From NCBI RefSeq assembly GCF_900176345.1, contig NZ_FWXU01000032.1:1-63976 (forward strand): a stretch of 63,976 nucleotides of DNA, in the 5' to 3' direction. Both the position numbers and the translations under genes were made by a program. The stretch is from Rhizobium sp. RU36D. Lineage in GTDB: Bacteria > Pseudomonadota > Alphaproteobacteria > Rhizobiales > Rhizobiaceae. The notes under the pieces were generated by a model that was given only the letters and a program-made list of their open reading frames with translations, was not told the origin of the DNA and made no database searches. Positions 52,282 through 61,048 of the stretch are shown piece after piece; positions within the stretch are counted from its first letter, which is position 1; every line of letters starts with the position of its first letter.

Positions 52282-52317
52282 AGCCCGACACGAACTCCCA
52301 TTCGCGTCGGGCTATTT
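52282..52317. terminator. terminator between the HTH gene and fabI
   Basis: AGCCCGAC (52282-52289) plus CGAA (52291-52294) pair with TTCG (52301-52304) plus GTCGGGCT (52306-52313) with one mismatch, followed by ATTT. It lies between convergent genes and can serve both. Confidence 0.75.
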
Positions 52318-52339
52318 CATTTCAATAGCGGGTATCCGC

Positions 52340-53149
52340 TCACTCAGCCGTGTCGGCCTTGTTCAGGTGCTCCAGCGTCGGCATTGAGGTGATGTTGTAG
52401 CCGGCATCGACGTAGTGGATTTCGCCGGTCACGCCGCGCGACATGCCCGACAGCAGGTAGAGCGCGGAGGCGCCAACATCTTCGATGGTCACGGTGCGGC
52501 GCAGGGGAGCATTCTTCTGCTGCCAGGACAGCATGGCCCGCGCATCCGAAATGCCAGCACCCGCGAGCGTGCGAATAGGCCCTGCGGAAATCGCGTTCAC
52601 GCGGATGCCGCGCGGACCGTAGTCATTGGCCAGGTAACGCACCGAGGCTTCCAGGCCGGCCTTGGCGACGCCCATGACGTTGTAGTTCGGCATGATGCGG
52701 ACGGAGCCACCATAGGTGAGCGTCAGCATCGAGCCGCCCTCTTCCATCAATTCCGCAGCACGGCGCGCGATTTCCGTGAAGGAGAAGCAGGAGATCACCA
52801 TCGTGCGGACGAAGTTGTCCCTCGTGGTGTCGGCATAGAGGCCCTTCAGCTCGTTCTTGTCGGAGAAGCCGATGGCATGCACGACAAAATCCAGCTTGCC
52901 CCAGCGCGCCTTGATTTCCTCGATGACGGCGTCGACCGAAGCGATATCCTCGACATCGCATGGCAGCAGGAAATCCGAACCGAGTTCTTCGGCCAGCGGC
53001 TTGACCCGCTTGCCGAGCGCCTCTCCCTGATAGGTGAAGGCCAGTTCAGCGCCCTCGCCGGCGAGAGCCTTGGCAATGCCCCAGGCAATCGAATTCTTGT
53101 TGGCGACGCCCATAATGAGCCCGCGCTTGCCCTGCATGATGGAGGTCAT
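52340..53149 (-). CDS. fabI: enoyl-[acyl-carrier-protein] reductase (NADH)
   Basis: A 269-residue FabI that performs the last reduction of the fatty acid elongation cycle. Tyr146, Tyr156 and Lys163 sit at the same numbers as in the E. coli enzyme (Y-x6-K). The N-terminal NAD-binding GVANKNSIAWG and HAIGFSDK motifs are present. The ATG at 53149 starts four bases after the fabB stop; a second ATG at 53161 overlaps fabB. The usual triclosan-contact positions look like a classical FabI. Confidence 0.94.
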   Translation of the reverse strand: MTSIMQGKRGLIMGVANKNSIAWGIAKALAGEGAELAFTYQGEALGKRVKPLAEELGSDFLLPCDVEDIASVDAVIEEIKARWGKLDFVVHAIGFSDKNELKGLYADTTRDNFVRTMVISCFSFTEIARRAAELMEEGGSMLTLTYGGSVRIMPNYNVMGVAKAGLEASVRYLANDYGPRGIRVNAISAGPIRTLAGAGISDARAMLSWQQKNAPLRRTVTIEDVGASALYLLSGMSRGVTGEIHYVDAGYNITSMPTLEHLNKADTAE

Positions 53150-53153
53150 GGTG

Positions 53154-54377
53154 TCATCCATTGAAGCGCTGGAAGACCAGCGTGGCGTTGGTTCCGCCAA
53201 AACCGAAGGAATTGGACAGCACCGTATCGATCTTGGCATTGTCGATACGCTTGCGGACGATCGGAACGCCCTCGAATTCCGGATCGAGCGTGGCGATATG
53301 GGCGCTCTCGCCGATGAAGCCGGACTGCATCATCAGGAGGCCGTAAATGGACTCCTGGACGCCGGCAGCACCGAGCGAATGGCCGGTCAGCGACTTGGTC
53401 GACTGGATATGCGGGATCTTGTCGCCGAAGACTTCGCGAATCGCACCGATTTCCTTGCTGTCGCCCACCGGAGTGGAGGTTCCATGGGTGTTGATGTAGT
53501 CGACATCGCCCTTCACCGTGGCGAGCGCCTGCCGCATGCAGCGGATCGCGCCTTCGCCCGAGGGGGCCACCATGTCGTAGCCGTCAGAGGTCGCGCCATA
53601 ACCGACGATCTCGGCATAGATCTTGGCGCCGCGGGCCTTGGCGTGTTCCAGTTCCTCGAGCACCAGCACGCCCGCGCCGCCGGCGATGACGAAGCCGTCA
53701 CGCGAGACGTCATAGGCGCGCGATGCGCTGGAAGGCGTGTCGTTGTATTTCGACGACATGGCGCCCATGGCATCGAACAGGTTGGACATGGTCCAATCCA
53801 GATCCTCGTGGCCACCGGCGAACATGATGTCCTGCTTGCCCCACTGGATCATCTCGGCCGCATTGCCGATGCAATGGGCTGATGTCGAGCAGGCCGACGA
53901 GATGGAGTAGTTGACGCCGTGGATCTTGAACCAGGTCGCCAGCGTGGCCGAGGCCGTCGACGACATGGCCTTCGGCACGGCAAACGGACCGATGCGCTTG
54001 GGGCTGTTGTTCTTGAGCGTAATTTCGGCCGCTTCGACAACCTGGCGGGTGGACGGACCGCCCGAACCCATGATGATGCCGGCGCGCTCATTCTCGGAAT
54101 AATCTTTTTCGACCAGACCGGAATCGGCAATGGCCTGCTTCATGGCCACGTGGTTCCAGGCGCCGCCCTGGGACAGGAACCGCATGGCGCGGCGGTCAAC
54201 GAGGTCGGTCGGGTCGAGAGTGGGCTTGCCCCAGACCTGGCATTTGAAGCCATGCTCGGCAAAATCGCTGGAAAAGGAAATGCCGGACTTTGCCTGACGC
54301 AGCGATTCGGTGACTTCAGCGGCATCGCTTCCGATTGACGATACGATGCCCAGACCTGTTACGACTACCCGTCTCAT
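53154..54377 (-). CDS. fabB: 3-oxoacyl-[acyl-carrier-protein] synthase I
   Basis: A 407-residue condensing enzyme. The catalytic triad Cys163 (SACSTS), His298 (NTHGTSTP) and His333 (TKSLTGHSLGAAG) has exactly the E. coli FabB numbering. Together with FabA it allows unsaturated fatty acid synthesis. The middle gene of fabA-fabB-fabI, 42 bases after fabA. The start ATG gives MRRVVVTGLG, the standard FabB beginning. Confidence 0.96.
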   Translation of the reverse strand: MRRVVVTGLGIVSSIGSDAAEVTESLRQAKSGISFSSDFAEHGFKCQVWGKPTLDPTDLVDRRAMRFLSQGGAWNHVAMKQAIADSGLVEKDYSENERAGIIMGSGGPSTRQVVEAAEITLKNNSPKRIGPFAVPKAMSSTASATLATWFKIHGVNYSISSACSTSAHCIGNAAEMIQWGKQDIMFAGGHEDLDWTMSNLFDAMGAMSSKYNDTPSSASRAYDVSRDGFVIAGGAGVLVLEELEHAKARGAKIYAEIVGYGATSDGYDMVAPSGEGAIRCMRQALATVKGDVDYINTHGTSTPVGDSKEIGAIREVFGDKIPHIQSTKSLTGHSLGAAGVQESIYGLLMMQSGFIGESAHIATLDPEFEGVPIVRKRIDNAKIDTVLSNSFGFGGTNATLVFQRFNG

Positions 54378-54419
54378 TTCGAAGACCTTCTAGATAAAGT
54401 GAGTTGGACAGGCGGCCGC

Positions 54420-54935
54420 TCAGGCCGTCTTGTCTTTCGACAGGCCGACACGCAGATCCGTCGCCTGGTAAATGGTTTCGCCATCCGCCTTCAGCCAGCC
54501 ATCGGCCGTGCCAAGCACCAGGCGGCCGCGCATCACGCGCTTGAAGTCGATGCCGTATTCAAGAAGCTTGGTCTCGGGACGCACCATGCCCTTGAACTTC
54601 ACCTCGCCGGTGGACAGCGCCATGCCGCGGCCGGGCTCACCGAGCCAGCCAAGGAAAAAGCCGGTCAACTGCCACATGCCGTCGAGCCCCAAGCAGCCCG
54701 GCATGATGGGGTTGCCCTTGAAGTGAACGGGAAAATACCAGTCATCTGGGCGCACATCATATTCAGCGCGAATATAGCCCTTGTCGAATACGCCGCCTGT
54801 CTCGGAGATATCCGTAATGCGATGAACCATCAGCATCGGCGGGAGCGGCAGCTGAGCATTGCCCTGACCGAAGAGCTCGCCGTTGGCGCAGGCGATGATT
54901 TCTTCGTAATTGTAGCTGGACTGTCTTTTTTCCAT
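54420..54935 (-). CDS. fabA: 3-hydroxydecanoyl-ACP dehydratase/isomerase
   Basis: A 171-residue FabA. The active-site pair is His71 (PVHFKGNPIMPGC) and Asp85 (LGLDGMW), matching E. coli His70/Asp84. It dehydrates 3-hydroxyacyl-ACP and isomerises trans-2- to cis-3-decenoyl-ACP. First gene of the minus-strand fabA-fabB-fabI unit, divergent from irr across 299 bases, an arrangement known in Rhizobiales. Confidence 0.95.
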   Translation of the reverse strand: MEKRQSSYNYEEIIACANGELFGQGNAQLPLPPMLMVHRITDISETGGVFDKGYIRAEYDVRPDDWYFPVHFKGNPIMPGCLGLDGMWQLTGFFLGWLGEPGRGMALSTGEVKFKGMVRPETKLLEYGIDFKRVMRGRLVLGTADGWLKADGETIYQATDLRVGLSKDKTA

Positions 54936-55181
54936 TTTATTCTGTTTCCCCCTAGGCCAGGCAGTCTCGGAGCTTTAGACCAAGATAGGGACAAAATGAA
55001 GTCTAACAATAGGCCTCAGATTTTGTGGCGGGCGCCAGCCCCGGTCTTGATCCCCTGTTGAATCGCAGTCGCATACAGGAAGCCCGGCGCCCGGACCAGA
55101 GGCAAACGCAAGGAATGGGCCAAAAAGCACGATCATGAGGCCATTGCTCCACGGAAACTATTGAAAGGACCCGTCTTTAAA

Positions 55182-55213
55182 GTTATATGCGGACAAGTGC
55201 CGTCCAGTATAAC
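55182..55213. promoter_or_regulatory. dyad before irr, possible operator
   Basis: GTTATA (55182-55187) and TATAAC (55208-55213) are complementary, with an inner GGAC (55191-55194)/GTCC (55202-55205) pair. It lies 22 bases before the irr ATG. It could be an operator or a leader hairpin. It does not match the iron-control-element consensus as I remember it. Confidence 0.35.
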
Positions 55214-55234
55214 GACGGATCGGAGAACGCTGGC

Positions 55235-55654
55235 ATGGGCAAAGACATGAGCATTGATGCTGAGGTGAAGCTGCGGCGCTTTGGCCTGCGGCCGACTCGT
55301 CAGCGTATCGCGCTCGCAAGCCTGCTGTTTGCCAAGGGTGACCGGCACCTCACCGTCGAGGAGCTTCACGAGGAAGCGACCGATGCCGGCGTGCCGGTAT
55401 CGCTTGCCACCGTATACAACACCCTGCATCAATTCACCGAAGCCGGCCTGATCCGCGTGCTCGCTGTCGAAAGCGCCAAGACCTATTTCGACACCAATGT
55501 TTCGGATCATCATCACTTCTTCATCGAGGGTGAGAACCGGGTTTTGGATATCCCGATCAGCAATATCGAGATCGGCAATCTTCCCCCTGCCCCCGAAGGC
55601 ATGGAAATCGCCCATGTCGATGTCGTGATCCGTTTGCGCCCCAAGAGCGCCTAA
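55235..55654 (+). CDS. irr: iron response regulator Irr (Fur family)
   Basis: A 139-residue Fur-superfamily regulator. The winged helix runs from about 14 to 75 (LRPTRQRIALASLLFAKGDRHLT...ATVYNTLHQFTEAG), and the haem-sensing HHH cluster (SDHHHFFIEGEN) identifies Irr rather than Fur. Irr responds to haem status and controls iron-dependent genes in Rhizobiales. The ATG at 55235 follows CGGAG; an ATG at 55247 is possible. Divergent from fabA. Confidence 0.93.
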   Translation: MGKDMSIDAEVKLRRFGLRPTRQRIALASLLFAKGDRHLTVEELHEEATDAGVPVSLATVYNTLHQFTEAGLIRVLAVESAKTYFDTNVSDHHHFFIEGENRVLDIPISNIEIGNLPPAPEGMEIAHVDVVIRLRPKSA

Positions 55655-55770
55655 GCCAACCACTGTCCCGTCTTTACGGACCTTGCTCGTTAAGGGCGTG
55701 GCAAGGGGCGATGTGTATTCTCCTGCAAGATTTGCGTGTCCGGCAATCTGGTCGACAGGAGGCTCTCGCC

Positions 55771-56244
55771 GTGAAATATTTTCCGCTGCTTGCACTGCAG
55801 GCCCTGCTCTTCGGGTGCCTGGCGTTTCCCGCCACTGCCCAGCAGGAACTGCTGAGCGATCCGGAAATATACGAGAAGAAATACTTCGCCGGCCGCTGCA
55901 ACATTCCCCAATATGACGCGGACTTCATTCGCCGCATCGACATCAACAATGACGGCATTGTCGATGCGATCGTCAACCAGGGTGACGTCGTCTGCGATGG
56001 GGAACGCGGACCGGACTGCACGGAAGAGGGTTGCCCTTATAATTTCTACCTGCAGGTCAAGGAAGGCGGTTACTTCATGATCGCCACCGCGCATATGTAT
56101 GCCTACGACTTCATCCAGCGCTTCGGCAACATGGTCTTCGTCATGCAGATGCATCCGAAATATTGCGAGCGTACCGACAGCAAGCCCTGCGAAATGACCG
56201 TGCGCGTGCGCGGCACCAAATTCCTCACGATCTCCAAGAAGTAG
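55771..56244 (+). CDS. exported cysteine-rich protein of unknown function
   Basis: A 157-residue protein with a clear signal peptide (hydrophobic about 5-20, cleavage near PATAQQ). The mature part has six or more Cys residues (GRCN, VVCDGERGPDC, EEGCPY, KYCER, KPCEM), which suggests disulfides in the periplasm. The DINNDGIVDAI segment resembles a single EF-hand or dockerin-like calcium loop. The start is GTG, supported by AGGAGG eight bases upstream. I do not recognise a named family. Confidence 0.8.
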   Translation: MKYFPLLALQALLFGCLAFPATAQQELLSDPEIYEKKYFAGRCNIPQYDADFIRRIDINNDGIVDAIVNQGDVVCDGERGPDCTEEGCPYNFYLQVKEGGYFMIATAHMYAYDFIQRFGNMVFVMQMHPKYCERTDSKPCEMTVRVRGTKFLTISKK

Positions 56245-56256
56245 CCGAAAAGCCCC

Positions 56257-57048
56257 TCAGGGTGCTGGATAGAGGCTGTCCGTCCGGCCCATCAGGTAGT
56301 AGCTCAGCAGGCCAAGCGTTTCGCGAACCGCAAGCGAGGTGAGCTGCGTATTGAGCGTCGGCTGGGTGAAATCGAAACGCAGGGTCTCGATCCCGGTCGT
56401 CCTGTAGTCTACCGGCCAAGGCGTTACGGGGATGCCGGCCTTACGGAACAGCCCCATCGAACGCGGCATGTGGAATGCCGAGGTAATCAGCAGGCAGTTA
56501 TTGAGGCCCGTACCGGACAGCACCTGCTTGGTATTGACCGTATTCTCGTAAGTGGTGCGGGAGGTGGTTTCCCGGATGAGCCGGTCAGACGCTATCCCAA
56601 ACGTCATGAAGAAGCGTTCCGATGTCACGGCATCGCCCTCATAGACCCCACTCAGCGAGCCGTCGCCGCCGGACACCAGGATCCGCGACTGCGGGAATGC
56701 GCGGGCCAATCTGAGCGCTTCGATAAAACGCTCGGAGGCCTCGCTGAACTCCATGCCGTGCCGATAGGTGTTTACAGGCGTCTCAAAAGCCCCGCCGAGC
56801 ACGATCATGCAGGACACGTCAACCGGATCATTGGTCGGTTGCGGGAACCGGGCCTCTAGGCGCTGCAGTTGAACCACGCCGGCTGAGGTGTAAAGCACGA
56901 CGAACAGGATCACGACCGCGATTGCGGAAAACAGCATTCCCAGTCGGCGCCAGCGCAAGAAGGCCAGAAGCAGACCGAGGCACAGGCAGAGGAAAGCCAG
57001 GGACAGCGGCTGGGCAGCGATCCAGAAGATTTTCGAAACAACGAACAT
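56257..57048 (-). CDS. YdcF/ElyC-like DUF218 membrane protein
   Basis: A 263-residue protein with two N-terminal membrane helices (about 10-32 and 38-58) and a periplasmic DUF218 domain (about 78-240; signatures CMIVLGGAF, RILVSGGDGS and CLLITSAFHMPRS). Relatives such as ElyC and SanA take part in envelope/lipid carrier recycling in enterobacteria. It precedes the convergent irr-side genes and follows a Na/Pi cotransporter gene on the same strand by 51 bases. Confidence 0.88.
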   Translation of the reverse strand: MFVVSKIFWIAAQPLSLAFLCLCLGLLLAFLRWRRLGMLFSAIAVVILFVVLYTSAGVVQLQRLEARFPQPTNDPVDVSCMIVLGGAFETPVNTYRHGMEFSEASERFIEALRLARAFPQSRILVSGGDGSLSGVYEGDAVTSERFFMTFGIASDRLIRETTSRTTYENTVNTKQVLSGTGLNNCLLITSAFHMPRSMGLFRKAGIPVTPWPVDYRTTGIETLRFDFTQPTLNTQLTSLAVRETLGLLSYYLMGRTDSLYPAP

Positions 57049-57099
57049 GGCTTGCTCCTTGAGGTCGGTTGGGCGTGAAAGCCACGAGCCGACCTAAGT

Positions 57100-58743
57100 T
57101 CAGGCCTGGCTGCGCGCACGGCCCGCGAAAATCCAGGCGAAACTCTGGTCGTCTTCCGACATTCGCTCCTGATCCGCAAGCTGCGCCAGCAGCCAAAGTG
57201 CACGTTCGGTAAGGTTGGTCACGATCAGGATCGTGCCCTTCTGCCCGGTCGTCAGGTTGGCGTCGTTGGCCAGATATTGCTGGCGCAGCCGCTGCACCAC
57301 CTCCGCCCGGTCGCGGGTGATGGCAAAGAACAGCGCCCGATCTTCTCCTGATCGATCCGCCAAGGCATCGACCATGACCAGGAAGGCTGCGTCGATACCT
57401 TCGATCACATTGCTCAGCAATTGCCGCGGCAGAGGCTGGTCCTGGACGGCTTTTGCTGCCCGCACCAGTTCCACCACCGTTTCGTTCAGTCCTTCAAGAA
57501 TGCGCTGGGTGTTGATGCTGCGGTTGAGCCGGTCATAGCCCCCCAGGCTGAAGGGAGCTTCCCCGATATGGCGCTGGAAGGCGCGGATCTCGGTCGACAA
57601 CGCCAGGAAATTCTGATTGCGCCGCTCGATCAGCGCGCCGGAATCCTTCGGAGCGGATCTGGCGATATCAAGGGACGGGAGCAGATAGCCCGCCAGTCTT
57701 TGCTGCTCGAGATGGAGCAGTTCGAGGGCCGATTCGGGATCGACGATTGCCTGGTTATGGATATGGATCGGCTGGCCGTCATCTTCATCCGCAAGTGCGG
57801 GGAAGCGCGATGCCAGGAACTTGGCGATCCACGGCTGGGCAACCAGCATGAAGACGGCACCGATCACGTTGAAGCACAGCTGCACCAGCGCCAACTGCAG
57901 CGGCAGATCGGCGGCCAGCGATTTCGTCAGGCTCTCGATCAGCCCGATATGCGCATACTGCTCGATGAAGAACAGCAAGACCATGACGCAGGCCGTGCAG
58001 CCATTGAACAGCACCTGATACATGGTGACCTGCTTGGGTCTGCCGCGCAGGTGCGAGGATAAAAGCAGGCTCTGGAAGCTGGCGCCGAAATTGCAGCCAT
58101 AGATCGCCATCATCGCCTGTTCGAAGGCCAGGCCGCCCGCCGCCGTGAGGGCAATCGTCAGCAGGATCACCGAATTGGTGGATTGCGCGATCAGGGTCAG
58201 CGCCGCCGCGACAAGAAGCGGCAGGAAATAGGAGGCACCGGCCAGCGACAGGAGGTCGCCGAACCACGGTTCGCGCGTCAGCGGCATCACGCCTGACTTC
58301 AGCATCTGCAGCCCAAACAGGACAAGGCCGATGCCGAAGACGGCCGAGGCCAACGTGCGCATGCCGGACAGGCGCTCGACGGTGAAGGAAATCCCGACAA
58401 TGCCGAGCACCAGAAGCACGAAGAAATGGATGTCGAGCGTCGCCAGCATGACGAGGAGGGTCGATCCGACATTGGCACCGGCGATGACGGGAAAGGCTGC
58501 GGAAACGCCGAGCATGCCGCTGGCGATCATGCTGGCCAGGATGAAGGTCACCGCCGTCGTGCTCTGCATCACGCCGCCGGCGGTCACGCCCAAGAGCACA
58601 CCGGTGGCCGGATTGCGCGTCCAGGCCGCCATCACCTGCCGAAAGCGGCGGCTGGTCAGCTTCTTCAGGTTTTCCTTGAGCTGGTACATCCCGGCGAAAA
58701 ATATGCCGAGCCCCGCAAGGGCCGCCGCTACGGCAAGAAACAT
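57100..58743 (-). CDS. Na+/phosphate cotransporter-like protein
   Basis: A 547-residue member of the NptA/YjbB family. Two inverted-repeat membrane halves (about 5-290) each contain a QST motif (GGVMQSTTAVT and LIAQSTNSVIL) used for Na+/phosphate binding. The C-terminal third is a cytoplasmic PhoU-like helical domain (about 340-540). Together with the YdcF-like gene it forms a two-gene minus-strand unit and is the last core gene before the accessory region. Confidence 0.9.
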   Translation of the reverse strand: MFLAVAAALAGLGIFFAGMYQLKENLKKLTSRRFRQVMAAWTRNPATGVLLGVTAGGVMQSTTAVTFILASMIASGMLGVSAAFPVIAGANVGSTLLVMLATLDIHFFVLLVLGIVGISFTVERLSGMRTLASAVFGIGLVLFGLQMLKSGVMPLTREPWFGDLLSLAGASYFLPLLVAAALTLIAQSTNSVILLTIALTAAGGLAFEQAMMAIYGCNFGASFQSLLLSSHLRGRPKQVTMYQVLFNGCTACVMVLLFFIEQYAHIGLIESLTKSLAADLPLQLALVQLCFNVIGAVFMLVAQPWIAKFLASRFPALADEDDGQPIHIHNQAIVDPESALELLHLEQQRLAGYLLPSLDIARSAPKDSGALIERRNQNFLALSTEIRAFQRHIGEAPFSLGGYDRLNRSINTQRILEGLNETVVELVRAAKAVQDQPLPRQLLSNVIEGIDAAFLVMVDALADRSGEDRALFFAITRDRAEVVQRLRQQYLANDANLTTGQKGTILIVTNLTERALWLLAQLADQERMSEDDQSFAWIFAGRARSQA

Positions 58744-59258
58744 GACTTGGTCCCCGGATCCGGTTTTAAGGTCGCTGGCAAATGCCCCGAAAGGGAGCCG
58801 TGCCGCCCAGCCCTTCGGCTCGCCCTGCTACTAGGAAATGTTTGGTGGGATCGCAACGACCAACTCTGGCGTGGTCGGGGGATGCATCGCCAAAGCGGCA
58901 TGGGTCAAGGCGAGTGCCAAGCCGCGCCAAAAAGCACTGTTGTGTAACAGTTTTATGAAGGCGGTTTGTTGGGTGACTTCAGAGATTTGGTGGACTTCCA
59001 GGGAGAAAAATTGAACCAATTGTTCAATGATTTAGCCGATTGGGAGTTGACTTTAAGAGACAGCTCTTTGGCTCACCCCCACCCGCCATCACCATAACCT
59101 GCCGCTAAACGCATTCCCTTTTTCCAAATTATTACCCGCTCCCGGGTCAGGCGAATGTCTGATCCGGAGCTGGCTTGTCCGGCGCTTTTTCTCGTCGCGT
59201 TGTGAAATACATCGCAGGCGCCCCGTTTTCCCATAATCCAAAATCATTGAGGTACTCC
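58744..59258. other. boundary region between core chromosome and mobilisable element
   Basis: The GC content falls visibly from about 58930. No tRNA or integrase gene is present. Two inverted repeats occur: TTGAAC-CAATT-GTTCAA (59011-59027) and CCGGGTCAG-N8-CTGATCCGG (59143-59168), plus a short hairpin AAGAG-ACAG-CTCTT (59055-59068). Their position just upstream of mobC makes this a candidate transfer-origin and promoter region. Confidence 0.5.
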
Positions 59259-59702
59259 ATGACGACGTCCAAACCGTCAAAGGGGCGACGTGCCTCGTCG
59301 CCTTTCTCGCTTCGCCTTACAGCAGAGGAGCGAGCGTATCTCGAAACTGCTGCCGGAAATCGCGCTCTCGGAGACTATATCCGGGGACAGCTTCTCTCGG
59401 CTGTACAAAACAATCCCCATCCCCATCCCCATCCCCATCCGCATAACGATGCGAGCACGGAACGTCTCTCACCTGAAGCGCGGCAACGCCTACTGGCACA
59501 GATGCTGGGCATGCTGGGTCAGTCGGGAATACTCCGCTCTCTCTCCGACCTGGCTAACGCGGCCCGTATTGGCGTCCTGCCTCTAACACCAGATATTCTT
59601 GAAGAGATCAAAGCCGCATGCGCGGCTGTTCTCGAAATGAGGATCACGCTGCTACGCGCGGTCGGGTTGAAGCCATCAGATGAGGTGCGCCATGATTCTT
59701 AA
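59259..59702 (+). CDS. MobC-like mobilisation accessory protein
   Basis: A 147-residue basic protein. Residues about 15-50 (SSPFSLRLTAEERAYLETAAGN...GDYIRGQLL) fit the ribbon-helix-helix start of MobC-type relaxosome proteins. A Pro-His repeat (PHPHPHPHPH, about residues 53-62) comes from a (CCCCAT)n microsatellite. The C-terminal half (about 80-140) is helical. The ATG at 59259 follows TGAGG. It overlaps the relaxase gene by 11 bases, the standard mobC-relaxase layout. Confidence 0.8.
   Translation: MTTSKPSKGRRASSPFSLRLTAEERAYLETAAGNRALGDYIRGQLLSAVQNNPHPHPHPHPHNDASTERLSPEARQRLLAQMLGMLGQSGILRSLSDLANAARIGVLPLTPDILEEIKAACAAVLEMRITLLRAVGLKPSDEVRHDS
59413..59440 (+). repeat. (CCCCAT)n hexanucleotide microsatellite in mobC
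   Basis: Four full ATCCCC units plus four bases run from 59413 to 59440 in frame, coding alternating Pro-His. Hexamer gain or loss would change the dipeptide number without a frameshift. Confidence 0.9.
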
Positions 59703-60978
59703 GGCAAGTCAGCGCGGTGGTGCAATGCATTTGGCCAAGCATCTCCTGAACGACCGGGACAACGAACACGTTACCGTTCACTCGGTGAATGGCTTCGTCG
59801 CCTCGGACGTCGCGGGCGCGCTGATGGAGATGTACGCGGTTAGTCGGCCGACTCGATGCCGGCAGTTCATGTTTTCTCTGAGTCTGTCGCCGCCAAGAGA
59901 TGCAGTGGTAACTCCCCAAGATTTCCAGGATGCAGTCGATCTGGCAGCAGAAAAGCTAGGATTGCAAAATCAAAGTAGGGTCGTTTTGCTGCACGAAAAA
60001 TCCGCAAGGCTTCATTGCCACGCCGTTTTTTGCCGAATTCACGTTGAATCCATGAAAGCAATCAATCTCCCCTTCTATAAGGAACGCCTCAACGAGCTTG
60101 CTCGGGAACTATATCTCTCGCACGGATGGGAGCTTCCGAAAGGGCTTTCTGATCGCTCGCTTTCCAATCCGACCAACTTCGGCCTGACCGAGTGGCAGGA
60201 AGCACAAAGGGCCAAGCGCGACCCGCGTGAGATCAAGTCTGCTCTAAAGCAGTGCTGGGGGCAATCCGACAGCGCCGCGAGTTTTGCGGCGGCGCTGAGG
60301 GAGCGCGGCTTTTGGCTCGCGCGCGGCGATCGGCGCGGCTTCGTCGCTGTCGACTATCGCAATAACGTCTATTCGCTCAGCCGCTGGCTCGACGTCAAAC
60401 CAAAGGAGCTAAAAGCGCGACTTGGCGAGCCCGAAAAGCTTGCTTCAGTAGATCAGGCGAACGCCGAAATCGCGGCTTTGATCGGGGCGACCGGAAAGCG
60501 GCTTCTCGATGAAATGGCAAAGAAGCACGCCGAAATTCTGAAGGCACTGTTTGATCAGAAACGACGAATGGTCGCGCGCCAGCGCGAGGAACGAAAACAA
60601 TTGGCAGTGAAACAAACGCATGAGCGGGCACAACAAACGCGAGAATACTCGAAACGCTTTCGGCGAGGTCTTAAAGGACTCTTCGACTGGATCACGGGCA
60701 GGCGCGCGCAGATACTTCGCTCAATAAAAGGAGAACAAGAAGAAATTCGACGTCGATCGGAAGCGGCTTTCGACGCGCTTCGCTTTTCTCACCTCGATCA
60801 ACTACGCCTACTACATGCTAAAATCGAGAAGCAGAGAAAAATTGCAGCGCACGAGCGACAGGGCATCATCGAGTCACTGCCAGCGACTCAAGCTCACGCC
60901 GACGGCTTGACGATCGCCGAAGAGTTCGACCAAAATGCGCGTGGAGTTATATTCGTCGATCGCGGCCACAACTATTGA
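59692..60978 (+). CDS. relaxase (VirD2/MobA-like mobilisation nuclease)
   Basis: A 428-residue relaxase. The metal-binding motif III is clear: HEKSARLHCH (His101, His108, His110), followed by AVFCRIH. Motif I reads SQRGGAMHLAKHLLN; in typical MOBP relaxases a Tyr stands near the position of His17 (LAKH), so either His is the nucleophile, as in MobM-type enzymes, or another residue serves. A long coiled-coil, Arg/Lys-rich C-terminus (about 250-390) follows. The start at ATG 59692 overlaps mobC by 11 bases. Confidence 0.87.
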   Translation: MILKASQRGGAMHLAKHLLNDRDNEHVTVHSVNGFVASDVAGALMEMYAVSRPTRCRQFMFSLSLSPPRDAVVTPQDFQDAVDLAAEKLGLQNQSRVVLLHEKSARLHCHAVFCRIHVESMKAINLPFYKERLNELARELYLSHGWELPKGLSDRSLSNPTNFGLTEWQEAQRAKRDPREIKSALKQCWGQSDSAASFAAALRERGFWLARGDRRGFVAVDYRNNVYSLSRWLDVKPKELKARLGEPEKLASVDQANAEIAALIGATGKRLLDEMAKKHAEILKALFDQKRRMVARQREERKQLAVKQTHERAQQTREYSKRFRRGLKGLFDWITGRRAQILRSIKGEQEEIRRRSEAAFDALRFSHLDQLRLLHAKIEKQRKIAAHERQGIIESLPATQAHADGLTIAEEFDQNARGVIFVDRGHNY

Positions 60979-61048
60979 GACTTGCACCAATCAGCACGGA
61001 TTAATTTCCCAATTACGCGGCAAAACTGCCCGTCTATCAGAGGACGAT

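Noticed and set aside
58744..59258. tRNA gene as an integration target for the mobile element
   Set aside because: No cloverleaf or CCA-type 3' end can be built in this stretch, and I found no tRNA in the whole window.
59413..59440. CRISPR-like tandem repeat
   Set aside because: Units of six bases without spacers; a microsatellite inside a coding frame.
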